A stretch of DNA of 64,000 nucleotides from Solenopsis invicta (Eukaryota > Arthropoda > Insecta > Hymenoptera > Formicidae), in contig NC_052664.1 in the NCBI RefSeq assembly GCF_016802725.1, positions 14,962,405 to 15,026,404 on the forward strand. The letters run 5' to 3'. Below are positions 34,113 to 45,620 of this stretch, in pieces (the stretch's first letter is position 1; each line of letters opens with the position of its first letter). Position numbers and translations under genes: made by a program. The notes below the pieces were generated by a model. The model saw nothing but the letters and a program-made list of their open reading frames with translations. It was not told the origin of the DNA and ran no database searches.

Positions 34113-34799
34113 GTAAATCCTCACAGCTGTCAAGAAAGGATTTTCGCCTGTAGAAGCTGTTCTCACTTAAATTTTATGAGCAACATACTGCAACATAATT
34201 AACAAAAACATATAGTAAAATAACTGATGATTCTCACGCAGAAAAAAAATGATGCATATTTACATTATTTGATTACACTACAATTTTTTATTAAAACAAA
34301 AACTTACATAAATCTTTTAATATATTTAAATGTATGTGTGCGTGCATGCGTACGTGCGTATATACGTATAAAATTCTTTTGGTCAATTCTTGTTCACATT
34401 GTTTATTGCATCACATCAGTAAACAATGGAAATTAATATTTGTAACATTATTTTATTACTATCTATAATATTAAGTATAAATAACGTTAGCATTATGCAT
34501 CAATAGTTTTATTTTTTTATTTTTCTATTTACTCAGATGCATTAGCATTTAATTTTAAATATGATTCTTAACTCATGTTTAAATTTCATTATTACATTAA
34601 TAATGCATAAATAAAACATGAAATCAATATTGCTAAAAATGGTATTAAATATATAGAAATGTAAATCTAAAAAAATTTGTACATATATATGTACGTAGTG
34701 AAAGAAAGTTAATTTTTTCAGTGTTTCTACTATATTTTATTTCTTATTTTGTGTATAAATAACAAAGAACCTTTTAAGTAGTAAACAAGAATACTTTTC
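34113..34799. other. Non-coding, AT-rich
   Basis: No gene recognised. A short alternating purine-pyrimidine stretch (GTGCGTGCATGCGTACGTGCGT region) lies near 34337-34360. Confidence 0.3.
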
Positions 34800-35200
34800 C
34801 ATAAATTTACCGTGCATTTTCAACCGACCTCGAAACTCAACGTGAAGATGCATTTGTCGTTTGCAATATTGCATTCACTGACGATCCCGGTGCATTATAC
34901 CCGAACGTTTCGCTTCCTTATTTACGGAGAGAGGAGGCACACTATGACGCATATTCTACGCAAAGTCATTTTCGCAAAGGCTTAACACGTATTTCATGTT
35001 TTGTCGTAACGACAAGTAAGCCCTCCCGTACTACAGGTCGCGCTTTCGACTGTTCATTCCGAGTAATCCGGGTCTTGACTGGACGAGAAATATAGCGCGC
35101 CTCTTGAAAAGCGCAATGAATAACACCGCGCGCGGTTTCAGCTGGCCCCGTTTAGCATTTTGGTTGATCTGTGCTACGTTCCACTGTCTAGCAGAGGAGA
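34800..35200. promoter_or_regulatory. GC-richer block, possible regulatory DNA
   Basis: Complex, CpG-containing sequence with the perfect 12-bp palindrome ACCGCGCGCGGT at 35125-35136. No open frame of note. Regulatory function is a guess from composition. Confidence 0.3.
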
Positions 35201-36160
35201 CAGATGTAACAATTTTTTTAGCATCAATTGTTTTTTAACGTTCTACAGATGCCAGAACGCGTCTAAATAAAAACGACATTTTACCATACTGGAGATATTT
35301 GACTAACAAATTAAATGTAAAATTTACAGTCGACGAAGATACTCTAACCGCGACTATGCAGAAATACATCCGTAAACGGAAAATATATATTATAAATATA
35401 TATAATTGAAACGTGCAAAAGAGCAAAATAATGTAAATGTTAGTTTTGAAACTTTTTTGGAGAAACTTTCTTGAAAACTGTCATTTCAACAATTTTATAA
35501 GAAGTTACCGTCATAACTAAAAATATGAACAAACGGTCTCGGCAAAAATTTTCAATTAAGTTCTAATTATAAAAAAAATCGTTTTAAGACAATTCGAATT
35601 TCAAAATGTAAGTGCAAATAAAACGCAAGAGTTGCATCGTGCTTTTTTCTTCGCTAGTAACACATTTTAGTATGCGATAGAACATAACACATACAAACCA
35701 TTCATACACACATTTATATAATTTTAGCACTTACAACGTTTTGCTGTAGTATATTTTTTTTGCCTTAAAAGTCACTAAAAAAATTGACATTAAAAACACG
35801 GGTATCACTTCTGGGGTTTCTCTTGTTAGTGATAAGTCTTTCTGTCTACTCTGATACGTCTAAGGGATGTCTGAAATTCTTAAGACGTCTAAAGGACGTT
35901 TTTTAGATGTCAGAATGTTCTCTGAGCAACCACCTTAAAAAAATAGTAACATAAAATTTTTTTAAGTATAATATTAATGTTTTCAAATATGATAAATATT
36001 AAAGTTTTATAAGACAATTCAAATAAATTGTTTCGGTATTTGTATCTTTGGTTTGCGAGATAGGAGAAACGCATTACATTTTTAAAGCCACTTTATCTTT
36101 TACAACGTGACGCATAACAGCAACAAGAGGGAGAGCGTTTCGAATGTCTGTTTGAAGTAG
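35201..36160. other. Non-coding DNA with a short internal repeat
   Basis: Around 35866-35925 the motif ACGTCTAA(A/G)GGA occurs twice with TGTC(T/A)GAA nearby, suggesting a short repeat or transposon end. No gene recognised. Confidence 0.3.
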
Positions 36161-36424
36161 GAGTATTGTCGTCTCCTTCCCGAGGAATGTAATGATATTG
36201 GCAAAAATAAAGTCATGCAAAAGAATGGACAATCTTCCACGTGGAATGAGTTAAATTTTGGTTTGACAGGGACGCCAATCTTTCCAGCAGAAAGTGACGA
36301 TCGAGTTTCTGTGCCAATGTCCGACGAAACTTTCATCGACAACGACGAACTACTGATGAAGTGTATTGATAGTATTTACTCATTCGATTCTGAATTAAAA
36401 GAAATCGCGAATGTTACGTCATGG
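36161..36424 (+). CDS. Candidate internal exon of an unknown gene
   Basis: The frame is open from just after an in-frame TAG at 36158-36160 and runs through an internal ATG at 36215. The TAG ends in an AG that could serve as a splice acceptor. The translation has coding-like, acidic composition, including PAESDDRVSVPMSDETFIDN followed by DELLMKCIDS. A GT at 36425 (TGG|GTAAAA) fits a 5' splice site; if it is not used, the frame runs on to 36490. I do not recognise the family. The absence of recognisable neighbouring exons and the weak pyrimidine tract before the acceptor keep this uncertain. Confidence 0.35.
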
Positions 36425-36578
36425 GTAAAAAATGAAAATATACTATACGTATTGTACTTTGATCGGAAATTGCGTTTATCTTTTCTCTAATAAAATATAA
36501 TCTTTCAATGCATTAATTATATTATAATAACAATTCCATACAAATCATCAAAATAAATATCGATTATTATATAATTTC

Positions 36579-36980
36579 CATATATGATTGCTGAAGTATC
36601 CAAAAATTCAGCTATATAATTCTGAAAATAATTTTGTTGGAATCTCAAAATAATTATGTAGGACGCTTAAACTAAGTTTGGATCGCTCGTATTTGCAAAG
36701 CAATATAAAATAGAGTCAGCAAAATAATATATGGCAAAAAGCAAGATGTATATTTAAAAGGTACAGGTTTCTGTCGACTGTTTTATTCGTTTTATTTAAT
36801 TTAGGACGTTTAAATTTAAAACGGTTGCCAGAACGTCAAAACTTTTTACAAAATTTGTTGATCATTGTTGTTGAACGTCTTACATAATTATTTTGATGAT
36901 CCAATAAAATTGTTTTCAGATTTGTACACAAATTCAACTATACTTTTTGGATACTTTAGCAAAATCGTTCTTTATGTGTA
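36579..36980. mobile_element. MITE family B, copy 2
   Basis: The arms match copies at 25573 and 57629: GCTGAAGTATCCAAAAA, then CTGAAAATAATTTT-TTGGA and ATAATTATGTA(G/A)GACG, inverted at the two ends. The left tip has lost the GGAAAGAACG part. The right end reads CGTTCTTTATGTG|TA. It is longer than its relatives because of a unique middle. Confidence 0.7.
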
Positions 36981-38861
36981 GATACAGCTATACATAGAAG
37001 AAAAATAAATGGAAGCAAGTTTGAGTGATGTAGCGCGACAAGATTATAAAATTTAATACTTTATAAAAAATAGTGCAACAAAACTTGAACGTTGGGACGA
37101 TGTTAAGGGACTGAGGGATTGCAAGACATTGTTGAAAGAAGCTATACTTTATTCCAGGAAATATCTAAGTTTGTTCAGTGGAAAGATCGGTTTTTGTGAA
37201 GGCCGTATTACAGTCCACCGGGAACCGATGCATATTCCAATGTAAAATCATTCGTCACTCACTGGTAAACTGACAAAGAAACTCACGAAGAAACTCATTC
37301 CCAAACTGATAAGACGATATAATAATCGAACTGATTGTAAATAGAAAATTTTAACTATTTACAAAATCTTGAAATTAGAAGCTAGATTAGCTTAGAGTAA
37401 CCTAGATTAGCTTATAAACATATTGAATTTTAAGATGAAAATCTATCCTTTCGTGAAACTCGTAATTTCTGCTCGTTTTACAATTTATTTGACTTGGGGA
37501 AAATTAACTGAGAAACTCTTAGTAGTCTTTGTAATCACTCGGCCTGCGAGAAAGCGCAGGTAAAATTTAGATAATTATAGCGCCCCGCTCTCGTTATAAG
37601 CTTAACGTCTTAATCCTCGCTTACGATTGTAAGTCCGGCTTTAACTTCTGTATGCCATTCGGAGAACGCTGAAATCAAGTATTACGTTTACAGATTAAAT
37701 TTTGTTAACGCATCGACTTCGGTTCTACTAACCCGCAGCGAAACTCTGCAAGCTATATGTGGTTTTCGAACTAACTTCGCAACGTCGGTCAAAGCAAAAA
37801 CGATTTATCTCCGTGAAGCAGAAAATGTAACTCTCTCGTAAAATTATTCCGTATTCTCGGAAACACCCGGTACCAAAAGCCGTATATTTCGACATTATAT
37901 TCATTAAATCCTCAATATTATACTCCGTGAGTCTCTTTATTTTGAAACTTTATCGTAATGTAGGTGATAATATATATTTATCGAATATTTTTGAATGTAG
38001 TATTCTGCAGTAAACAGATTTCGAATTATTTAATGCTATTATTATCATTATATTATTATTTTATTGTATAATGATACATAAGACAAATTTTGTTTACGTG
38101 GAAACATATCATTACGACTAAAATATAAACCATCAAAACAACATTATTCTTTATCCAAAAAAGATCATCTCAAAAAAGTAAGATTAATATAGCTTGAATA
38201 TTATCATATTCATTTTTTGATAGACAGTAAATCTATTTTATATGATTTATACTTTTCATAATCTTTATAGTAAATATTTTTCATAAAAAATCTGTTAATA
38301 CGTTTTCGAAAATATGAAAAAACTACAAAATATTATAATATAGGATTTCTAAAAATATTCATTATATACAGCTTCTCAAAAATTATGCTTCTTAAAAAGT
38401 TTGCGAAAAGATTTGTTAATCGACCAATTGATTCAATCATCAATATCAGTAAATAAAATTTCTTCTAGATAATCGCGCGTCATCGCATTGTGGCGGAAGT
38501 ATTTTCCACAAGATTACCCCCCAAAATTTTAGGAACGCGCGACTGCCAGTGCTTTCAAAGAGTGCATCCACAATGCCAATGTACGCTGTTCCTGGATGCA
38601 AGAATTCACGCTTGAATGCACCGTTCCGCACATAGCCAGTGAGAACGAATGGAAGCACACTTTCGGCAGCCGTACTCGTATCCTATGATATCGATCATGC
38701 ATGAAAAAAATTCAGCAGCAATTAATGCCTTAAAAGCCAATTATTAAGTATACCAGAAAACATGTTCAAGTTAGTCACGCGTTATACGAATTAAATTATT
38801 GCCAAATATCTTGAAGTATGGATTATATAAAGATAATACAGGTTAATAAAAATATAAACTA
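36981..38861. other. Non-coding, with a possible THAP-like fragment
   Basis: Mostly without recognisable features; 37540-37870 is GC-richer. At 38573-38635 a 20-codon frame starting at an ATG reads MPMYAVPGCKNSRLNAPFRT and then stops. It resembles the start of a THAP zinc-finger domain, but Tyr sits where a zinc-binding Cys is expected. It may be a dead fragment of a THAP-containing transposase. Confidence 0.3.
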
Positions 38862-38869
38862 TATGTTAG
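38862..38869. repeat. Left target-site duplication of the 5S-bearing element
   Basis: TATGTTAG, matched at the other end of the element by TATGTTAC (7 of 8 positions). Confidence 0.65.
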
Positions 38870-39308
38870 CAGCGCTTAGATAACTTAAAATTTATCTGGA
38901 TATAAATAAGATAAATTACGTATAAATGTATCTTAGATAAGATAAAGATGATTTAATTTTCATTTATGTAGATAAAAAAATTTATCGGTTTATTTAGATA
39001 ATTTTCAGATAATATCGTTATTGTGCAAAAAACAGTTTAGAATATAAAATATGTTTATATTTTTTATATTTCTAAAATAATATTTTTAAAAACAAAAATT
39101 CTTCAAATAATTATACTAAGAACAAATATTTCTCGTTTTTAATTTTACGCAAATAAAAATCAAAATTAAAAATAGAAAAAAGGTATATAAATATAAATCA
39201 CATTATATAATAATTGACAAATTTTTTCGGAAAAGTTTTCGAATTTATAGTTTTGGGGAAATTTTTATATTGTACTACTGTTGATCTGAATTGCGTTTCG
39301 ATATACAT

Positions 39309-39366
39309 TGCCAGTAAAAATCTGTAGTTAGCATTACGTATTTATAGATTTTCAGTACTGGCAATA
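39309..39366. repeat. Short inverted repeat inside the 5S-bearing element
   Basis: GCCAGTAAAAATCTGTA pairs imperfectly with TATAGATTTTCAGTACTGGC about 20 nt later. It may be the footprint of a smaller nested element. Confidence 0.4.
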
Positions 39367-39520
39367 AATTTTGCAATCTTGAAAAAAATTGTTAGGATAA
39401 ATGGTAACTTGTAGGTAAAGAATATTGTCTAATTAATTAATTAGTTAATTAATGTGATATGGTTGATTCTTATGATATTCATTTTATATGAAAAAGAAAT
39501 AAAATTTTGGAAATAACAAG

Positions 39521-39527
39521 TATAAAA
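39521..39527 (+). promoter_or_regulatory. TATA-like box of the 5S rRNA gene
   Basis: TATAAAA at -32 to -26 relative to the first base of the 5S sequence. Arthropod 5S genes commonly need a TATA-like element near -30 in addition to the internal control region. Confidence 0.55.
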
Positions 39528-39552
39528 CCAGATACAATAACGTAAGTGATCA

Positions 39553-39672
39553 GCCAACTTCCATATCACGCTGAGAAAACCAGTTCTCGTCCGATCACTG
39601 AAGTTAAGCAGCGTTGAGCACGGTTAGTACTTGGATGGGTGACCGCTTGGGAACACCGTGTGATGTTGGCCT
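39553..39672 (+). rRNA. 5S ribosomal RNA
   Basis: A full-length match to the animal 5S pattern, about 120 nt, from GCCAAC to GTTGGCCT. The ends pair (GCCAAC with GTTGGC). CACGCTG pairs with CAGCGTTG, and CACGGT with ACCGTG. The internal control region is intact (AAGTTAAGCAGCG, then TTGGATGGGTGACCGCTTGG), as are the loop sequences TTCTCGTCCGATCAC and GGGAACACC. 5S RNA is transcribed by RNA polymerase III with TFIIIA and enters the large ribosomal subunit. A TATA-like box lies at -30 and an oligo-T terminator just downstream, so it could be transcribed. It is a single copy inside a transposon-like element, so it may be a variant or orphan gene rather than part of the main array. Confidence 0.92.
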
Positions 39673-39675
39673 CAA

Positions 39676-39683
39676 TTTTTTTT
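39676..39683 (+). terminator. Oligo-T terminator of the 5S rRNA gene
   Basis: A run of eight T begins a few bases after the mature 3' end, followed two bases later by a longer T run. Runs of four or more T end RNA polymerase III transcription. Confidence 0.8.
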
Positions 39684-40109
39684 CGTTTTTTTTTAGGCAA
39701 GCAGATATATAAACATTTCTAATTCCTTCTTGTTCCCTTAGAAACTAATGAGAAAAAAATTTTATTTTTAATTCGAAGAATCCATTTTTGAAATATAAAT
39801 GTTCTTACGTTCAATATATTAAAAACTCTTCTGGGTACTTAAAAAAAAATATTCAGGGTTGGTTAAATAAGTTAATATTTAATATTTTTAAAATTAAAAT
39901 TAATGGTTTATAAAATAAATTTCGGATCAAAAGTTATAATACTTTATTTTCGTTATTTGCATTATTTCAGATAATTTAAAAAGATAATATTTCTTTTATC
40001 TAAGATAAAGATAGCGTACAGTATAATAATTTAGATAAAGATAAGATGAGGCTATTTCTTTATCTAAATGATTATCTAGATAATTTTATATAGATAATGG
40101 CAAACACTG

Positions 40110-40117
40110 TATGTTAC
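40110..40117. repeat. Right target-site duplication of the 5S-bearing element
   Basis: TATGTTAC, partner of TATGTTAG at 38862-38869. Confidence 0.65.
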
Positions 40118-43100
40118 TAATTATTATTTCGAGATTTGATTGAGAATTATTATTTCGAGATTCTAAACGGGCTACAGATTTAATTTCTAACATATGTAAT
40201 ATTACAATAAATAAAGCAGCAAATTATTTATGTAACTCAAAGGATTTAAAAAATTTTTTTTACAACTTCATATCTGAAGTCTTTTTTGAAGTTTATAAAT
40301 TATTTAGAATTTGTTATTTGCCTAATATTTCTTTTCTCTTATATACAATGTTATAATTAGAGTTGCACTTAATTCTTGTAAACATATTAAAAAATTTACA
40401 ATATTTTTGCTGACATTAGTATCTAAATACTAATGTTTATTTAATTGTACGACATCTTATTAAAATTGTACTAACAGGATCAGAATAATAAAGCATCATT
40501 AAATAAAACAACATTGTGGTTACAACATCGGCTGGTAATCGTCGAATAACGCATAATTGATTACTGATAGATCGTGAGAAAATTATGAACCACCACATTG
40601 ATAACGTAATAATCGTTCGCTAAACTTCACAATGTAAGCCAGATCTACCGCAAAGCCGGTCATGGCTTCTGTCAATTTGTTCGTGTCGACAGGACCGACA
40701 GATAAATTAAACGGATAAAGCAGAAATTAATTTAACGGGGTATCAATTACACAGTATAATTTTCTAGTATGACAAACATGCCATAATTTAACTCGATAAT
40801 AGTTGCAATGTAAGATTTCAACAGTTTATGGTTCTCCAATCTCATCAACAATTTATATTTACGGACATCTTTTTTTTATAATGTTACATCAACACAAAGA
40901 AATTACGTAAGAAATTACGTTGTTTGCATCAGTATTCTCGTTTAAAGAACGAGGGAAAACATTTATAACATCAACATACTGGTATTAAACTTCTTGTTTT
41001 CCTATGAGAGGAAAACTGTGTAATTTTTATTTAAATCATTCAGTATTCCGAACTTTCAGCTTGTCTTTTATTCATTCAGCAAACGATTGCAATATGAACA
41101 CAGCATATGATCAAAAAAAGCAATTTACATATATGTATACATAAACATTATAGCTTTTTGCCCGAAGTAATATTGAAATCCGACGATTCTTGCTTTATGG
41201 TATTATTGACTGCATTTCCGTTTTCATTTTCTCGTGCAACTCTCTTTAATGAGAGCTGCACAAGCTTCCAAAGATGCATTGAAGTATACTATACGAACTC
41301 TTTTATAAGAATCTTTCGTAGAATGGTAGAGAAATGTGTGCATTTTAATATGTACATCAAACAAATATGAATTTAATATCATTGTAATTAAGTTTAAATT
41401 GCAAAAATGTCTTTTCTATTCCTCGTATTTGTCACCTGGTTAACTGTGTAGAAATTTGTATTTGCCACTTGTTAATATTTTTATAATTATAAAATAAATT
41501 AACATACTTATTATCACGATATTCATAATTATGTACAGTTAAATATATTTATATATATTTGATTATTAAACGTGAAAAATAATGTGTATCCTGAACCAAA
41601 AATTTGGAATGCAATTAATAAAAATTGAAGTAACAGATTAATTTTACTAAGTTATAATTCTATATAAAAATTAAAATAGCATCTTTTAATTCACAAATAT
41701 CAATTACAACATTGCAAATACCGTATTATGAAGGAAAAGGAATAACGCAAGTCGAATAAAACAAAAGAGAAAAGGAAGAAATGGCAAACTAATCCCATCA
41801 AATGATCGACTGCTCCACTGCTCTTATTCAATTCTTTTGATCTACCACATTCTACTGATGAAAGTCATGTAACGCACAGCATTTTACGTCAATCAAACGA
41901 TTGTAACAAACAGAGAGAAGTATGCAAGTGAAATGTGCATTCACTGCATTGTCCACTTTGTGAAATAAACTGCGTTCAACTTTTACTTGCTGACGCTTGA
42001 ACGATAAATAAATATTGTTTTAATTAAATAATTAAATATTTTTATTGAATTAACTCAATATAAATTAAAAGGTAACCTAATAAATTGTAAAAAAATATTA
42101 TTTATAAAAATCAACATTCGATGAAAAATTATATTAAAAAATTCTTTATGTATACATATCTATATGCATTTATTATTTTAAAAAATAATATTCATTGTTT
42201 AACATGTATTTACTGCAATTTTAACCCCCCCCCCTCCCCTTCCATAAAACTGTTAGCTGTTAATTATATATGTCATATATATTCTACAAGAAAACAACCA
42301 ACTATCTCAAGAAGAACACTTTCTATTAAAGTCAATCTGCTATTTCCTCAGGGACAATGTTCTCCTTTGAAACTTGTTCTCCGTAGACGCTACAAAATAT
42401 GACATAATAGGTACAGATTCTTCGTCATAATGTCATCCGAACGTGATAGTATATTAAAATTTCATATATTCTGCTAAAGTAGCGCAGTAAGAGAAAGAAG
42501 AATACAACTGATAGATGTGACGGGGGCACAGGGGTTGAGGAATTAAATAGCTTGTTTGAAATTCTCTGCGGGCACTGAATTATTAAGTAACAGACGAATT
42601 AAATGGAAAGGGAAGAGCGTCGTACCATAATTCGTCTTCGGCGGTATTATCAATCTTACTCGGTCCGTGAGATGTAAATGTAAGTAACCGTGTCGTGCGT
42701 GCGCTGAAGCTGAAAGAGAGGCAATTCAACATGCAAAATAACGATGATTGTATCTTTCTCGCACTTCTTATTTATCTACACTTTTTCAACTTTCCAGCTT
42801 AATCATAAAAAATTCAAAGAACGCAAGAACGAAAGATTACTTGATTCACATCTCAATAAAAACGAAGAACCGTGATTGCGCTTATTTTTTATTTTATTTT
42901 ATTTTGTTTTGTACAATATATCCAAATTTGACATTATAAAAATACATACTGATATACTTTTATAATCGAGAATTACATATTCAATTAGAATAAAGTGTAT
43001 TTTTTTAAATATATCGCAATATACTACACCTACAGAAAAGATTTCTGAATTTAATTCTATTACTCTTCTATCATAAAATAAAATAAAAATCATAAAATAA

Positions 43101-45239
43101 ATAAAAGATCATAAAATAAAAGAGATATAGAGATTATCGTAATTATTCTTAGGAAAAAATTCTTAAATCTAGAATAAAAATATTTTGATGTAGTTCCATT
43201 AATTTTTTTAAACAAATTTAAATTAGACAATTTGTGCGAATCTTATAACATTCTTGATTTAACAATAGATTAATCTGAAAAAAAAGAATAATTTAAAAAA
43301 ATTTTTTTTAAATAAAATATAAAAACCCACAAGAGAGTTTGCTTTGCACATAACTAAAAAATCTCATCCCGATGCCCACGTAAAGGCCCAGTAGGACACT
43401 TACATATAGGAAAGGACTACTGAGCTTTCCGTGAATGCGTTAATCATTAATAGTATAATGCATTGCATGCGAATCTTTCTTACAAGAAAGCCCTTGTCTG
43501 CATGGTCCCTTATCGGTGATGTCCTGAAACAGCTGCGTAACAATTAATCATCGTGCGTTATATAACAACGAACAAATTTTTATTCTAAATATAAATATAT
43601 ATAAATTGAAAATTTATATGTGTTACTCTTACTCCAAGACAATAAATCAATCGATCTTATTTAATTCGATGGAGGAGAATAGAAATTATGGACCTTATCT
43701 TAATACATCTTTGTTTTTATATTACATAAGATTGCAATAAGATTAAGAATATTTTTAGTCTTGATATTAAAAGTTTTTTTTGAACGGGTAACTATATTTT
43801 TATTTATTATATTATCCAGTATATTATAAAATATAATAATAGCAAAAAATGATAGCAAAAGAACTATATTTTTTATGAAACTTTTAAATGCTTATTTCCT
43901 TATCAAAAATTTAAGTGAATTTTTTACTTTATAATTAAATCGTGTATTGAAAATTGTATATAGATAAATTTGATTTAAAATAAAAAAATCTTAACAATAT
44001 AAAAAAAGTGAAAATGTAAATAAAAAAAATATTGTGCGAGAAAACGTGAAAGAAAACCATTGTTATTTTTGATATACCATTGCTTGCGATCTATCAATGG
44101 CGCGTTAAATAATGATATTGCTTTTCTGTAGAGATATTTATAAAAAAATGTTTGATTTTATGATGTATATTCCAATATACACGCATACACATGCTTGCGA
44201 TTTACTTGAAACTGTGAACGCTTCGCGTTTGCTTTTGACAACGTTTACGAAAACTAAAAAAATGTCACGCATTCGTTCCAATCAATGTACCATTATTCTT
44301 GTTGGTTATCCTCTCGGGAAAATTTATTGATAAACAATAGTCCGACGATTGCGGCGTTGATCCATGAACACTATCGCCGAAGTGTTGATCGACGACCAAA
44401 CCGATTTTCGTAGTTTCTGCTTTAGCGAACTCAGTACTGCTTAAATTTGGCAAAAAATAAAGAACATTTTATGCATACTCGCGGAGCGAGTATTTCCTTA
44501 AGCGTATTTCGTTAATCCGCTCATCTGCCCGTCCCCACGCGCAAAATAACTAACCGTTGGCAATGACGTGCTTTTAAAACGCATTATTCAAGTTTATAGG
44601 AGCATGTCGCGAACTTCTTTTTTATATAAAACAACGTGGAACAGCAAACGTGCGTGAGAAAGAAACACGTGGAATCTGAACTATGAATGAAGAGTCGAGG
44701 AAAAGGTAGCTTTCACGTTACATGAAACTTCCTGCTTGTATCTCTAATTGAAAATGACGGAGTATCTTTCTCCCTCTCCTCTGACTCACTGAAAAGTTCG
44801 TGCTTCTATATTTAGCTATCTTTTCTTCCGGGCTCTGTAAAATCTCTACTTGAAAAGTAGAAGTGGTAAGTCCAAACATAAGTCCAAACATAAAGAAATA
44901 CTTATATTATTAATGGGAGGGAAACACAAACTTTGTACATTACAGAATAAAGACTAATTGCAAGTATGACTCTTAATACGATTATTTGAAAATACGAACA
45001 TTAATACGAACTCACGTAGCAATAAAAAGTCGCTAGAACTTTACATAAATTTGATATTTACATTTTTTTTTATATATATAAACGTGTTTAAGCGAATTAC
45101 TATTTTACCCGTTATAAAAGTCCCTTTTTAATTTATACTATAACCTATTCGTGTTTATTTAATCTATTTTTAAAGCGGTGTACCTTTGCGTTAACTTTTT
45201 TGCAAGTTTTTGCTAAAAAGATAGTCGGCGAACTTACAT
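40118..45239. other. Non-coding, mostly AT-rich
   Basis: No gene recognised over about 5 kb. Small details: a C run at 42225-42236, a GC-richer patch at 42500-42720, ATCATAAAATAAA repeats at 43070-43120, mixed-composition DNA at 43360-43530, and a 12-bp tandem duplication (AGTCCAAACATA) near 44870-44892. Open frames of 60-93 codons have no recognisable features. Confidence 0.3.
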
Positions 45240-45620
45240 TCTTGTGCTTCTTCAATACAGAAATATTTTTTGCTCCTCTCCTCGTCCACGAGCGAAACGA
45301 AATTTTGCGAACACGTAGAATACCGTCGTGTGCGAGCGAAACGCGGTGAAATGAAGAGATAATCCAGAATACGTCGAATAATCGGCGCTCCGGCTCGTTC
45401 GTTCGTGCTGCGTTTCTTCGTTTCTTTTCTTTTTTTTTTGCGTACTCTTTCTCCACGTCATTGGACGAAGTTGCGCGAACCGGGCACGTAGAAATAAATG
45501 CGGCAATCGCGCGGAATAAACGTCTCACAAATCACACTTGTCCCCCCGTTCGCTCGCGATTTTCAGCGACAGCGAATTCGCTGCTCTGTCTTTCTTCCAT
45601 TCCGCAGAAAAACCACAGCG
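45240..45620. promoter_or_regulatory. CpG-rich island
   Basis: GC-richer block with overlapping frames on the minus strand (127 and 84 codons) and plus strand (87 codons). The 127-codon frame gives a very basic product rich in Arg and Lys with no recognisable domain. Overlap on both strands suggests compositional open frames; the block may be a promoter or 5' untranslated exon. Confidence 0.3.

Larger units (their letters stand above)
38870..40109. mobile_element. 1.24-kb hAT-like non-autonomous element carrying a 5S rRNA gene
   Basis: The tips are CAGCGCTTAGA at the left and the inverse of CAGTGTTTGCCA at the right, matching hAT-type CA(A/G)NG ends. They are flanked by TATGTTAG and TATGTTAC, an 8-bp duplication with one difference. 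Both subterminal regions (38877-39010 and 39966-40098) are packed with TTATCT/AGATAA hexamers on both strands, as in hAT elements whose transposase binds repeated subterminal motifs. No transposase frame is present. A full-length 5S rRNA gene sits inside. The tips are only partly matched, so this is an old copy. The alternative is two unrelated events that happen to be nested. Confidence 0.65.

Noticed and set aside
45145..45528. 127-codon basic frame on the minus strand as a gene
   Set aside because: Composition is an Arg/Lys-rich artefact of a GC-rich block, there is no domain, and competing frames overlap.
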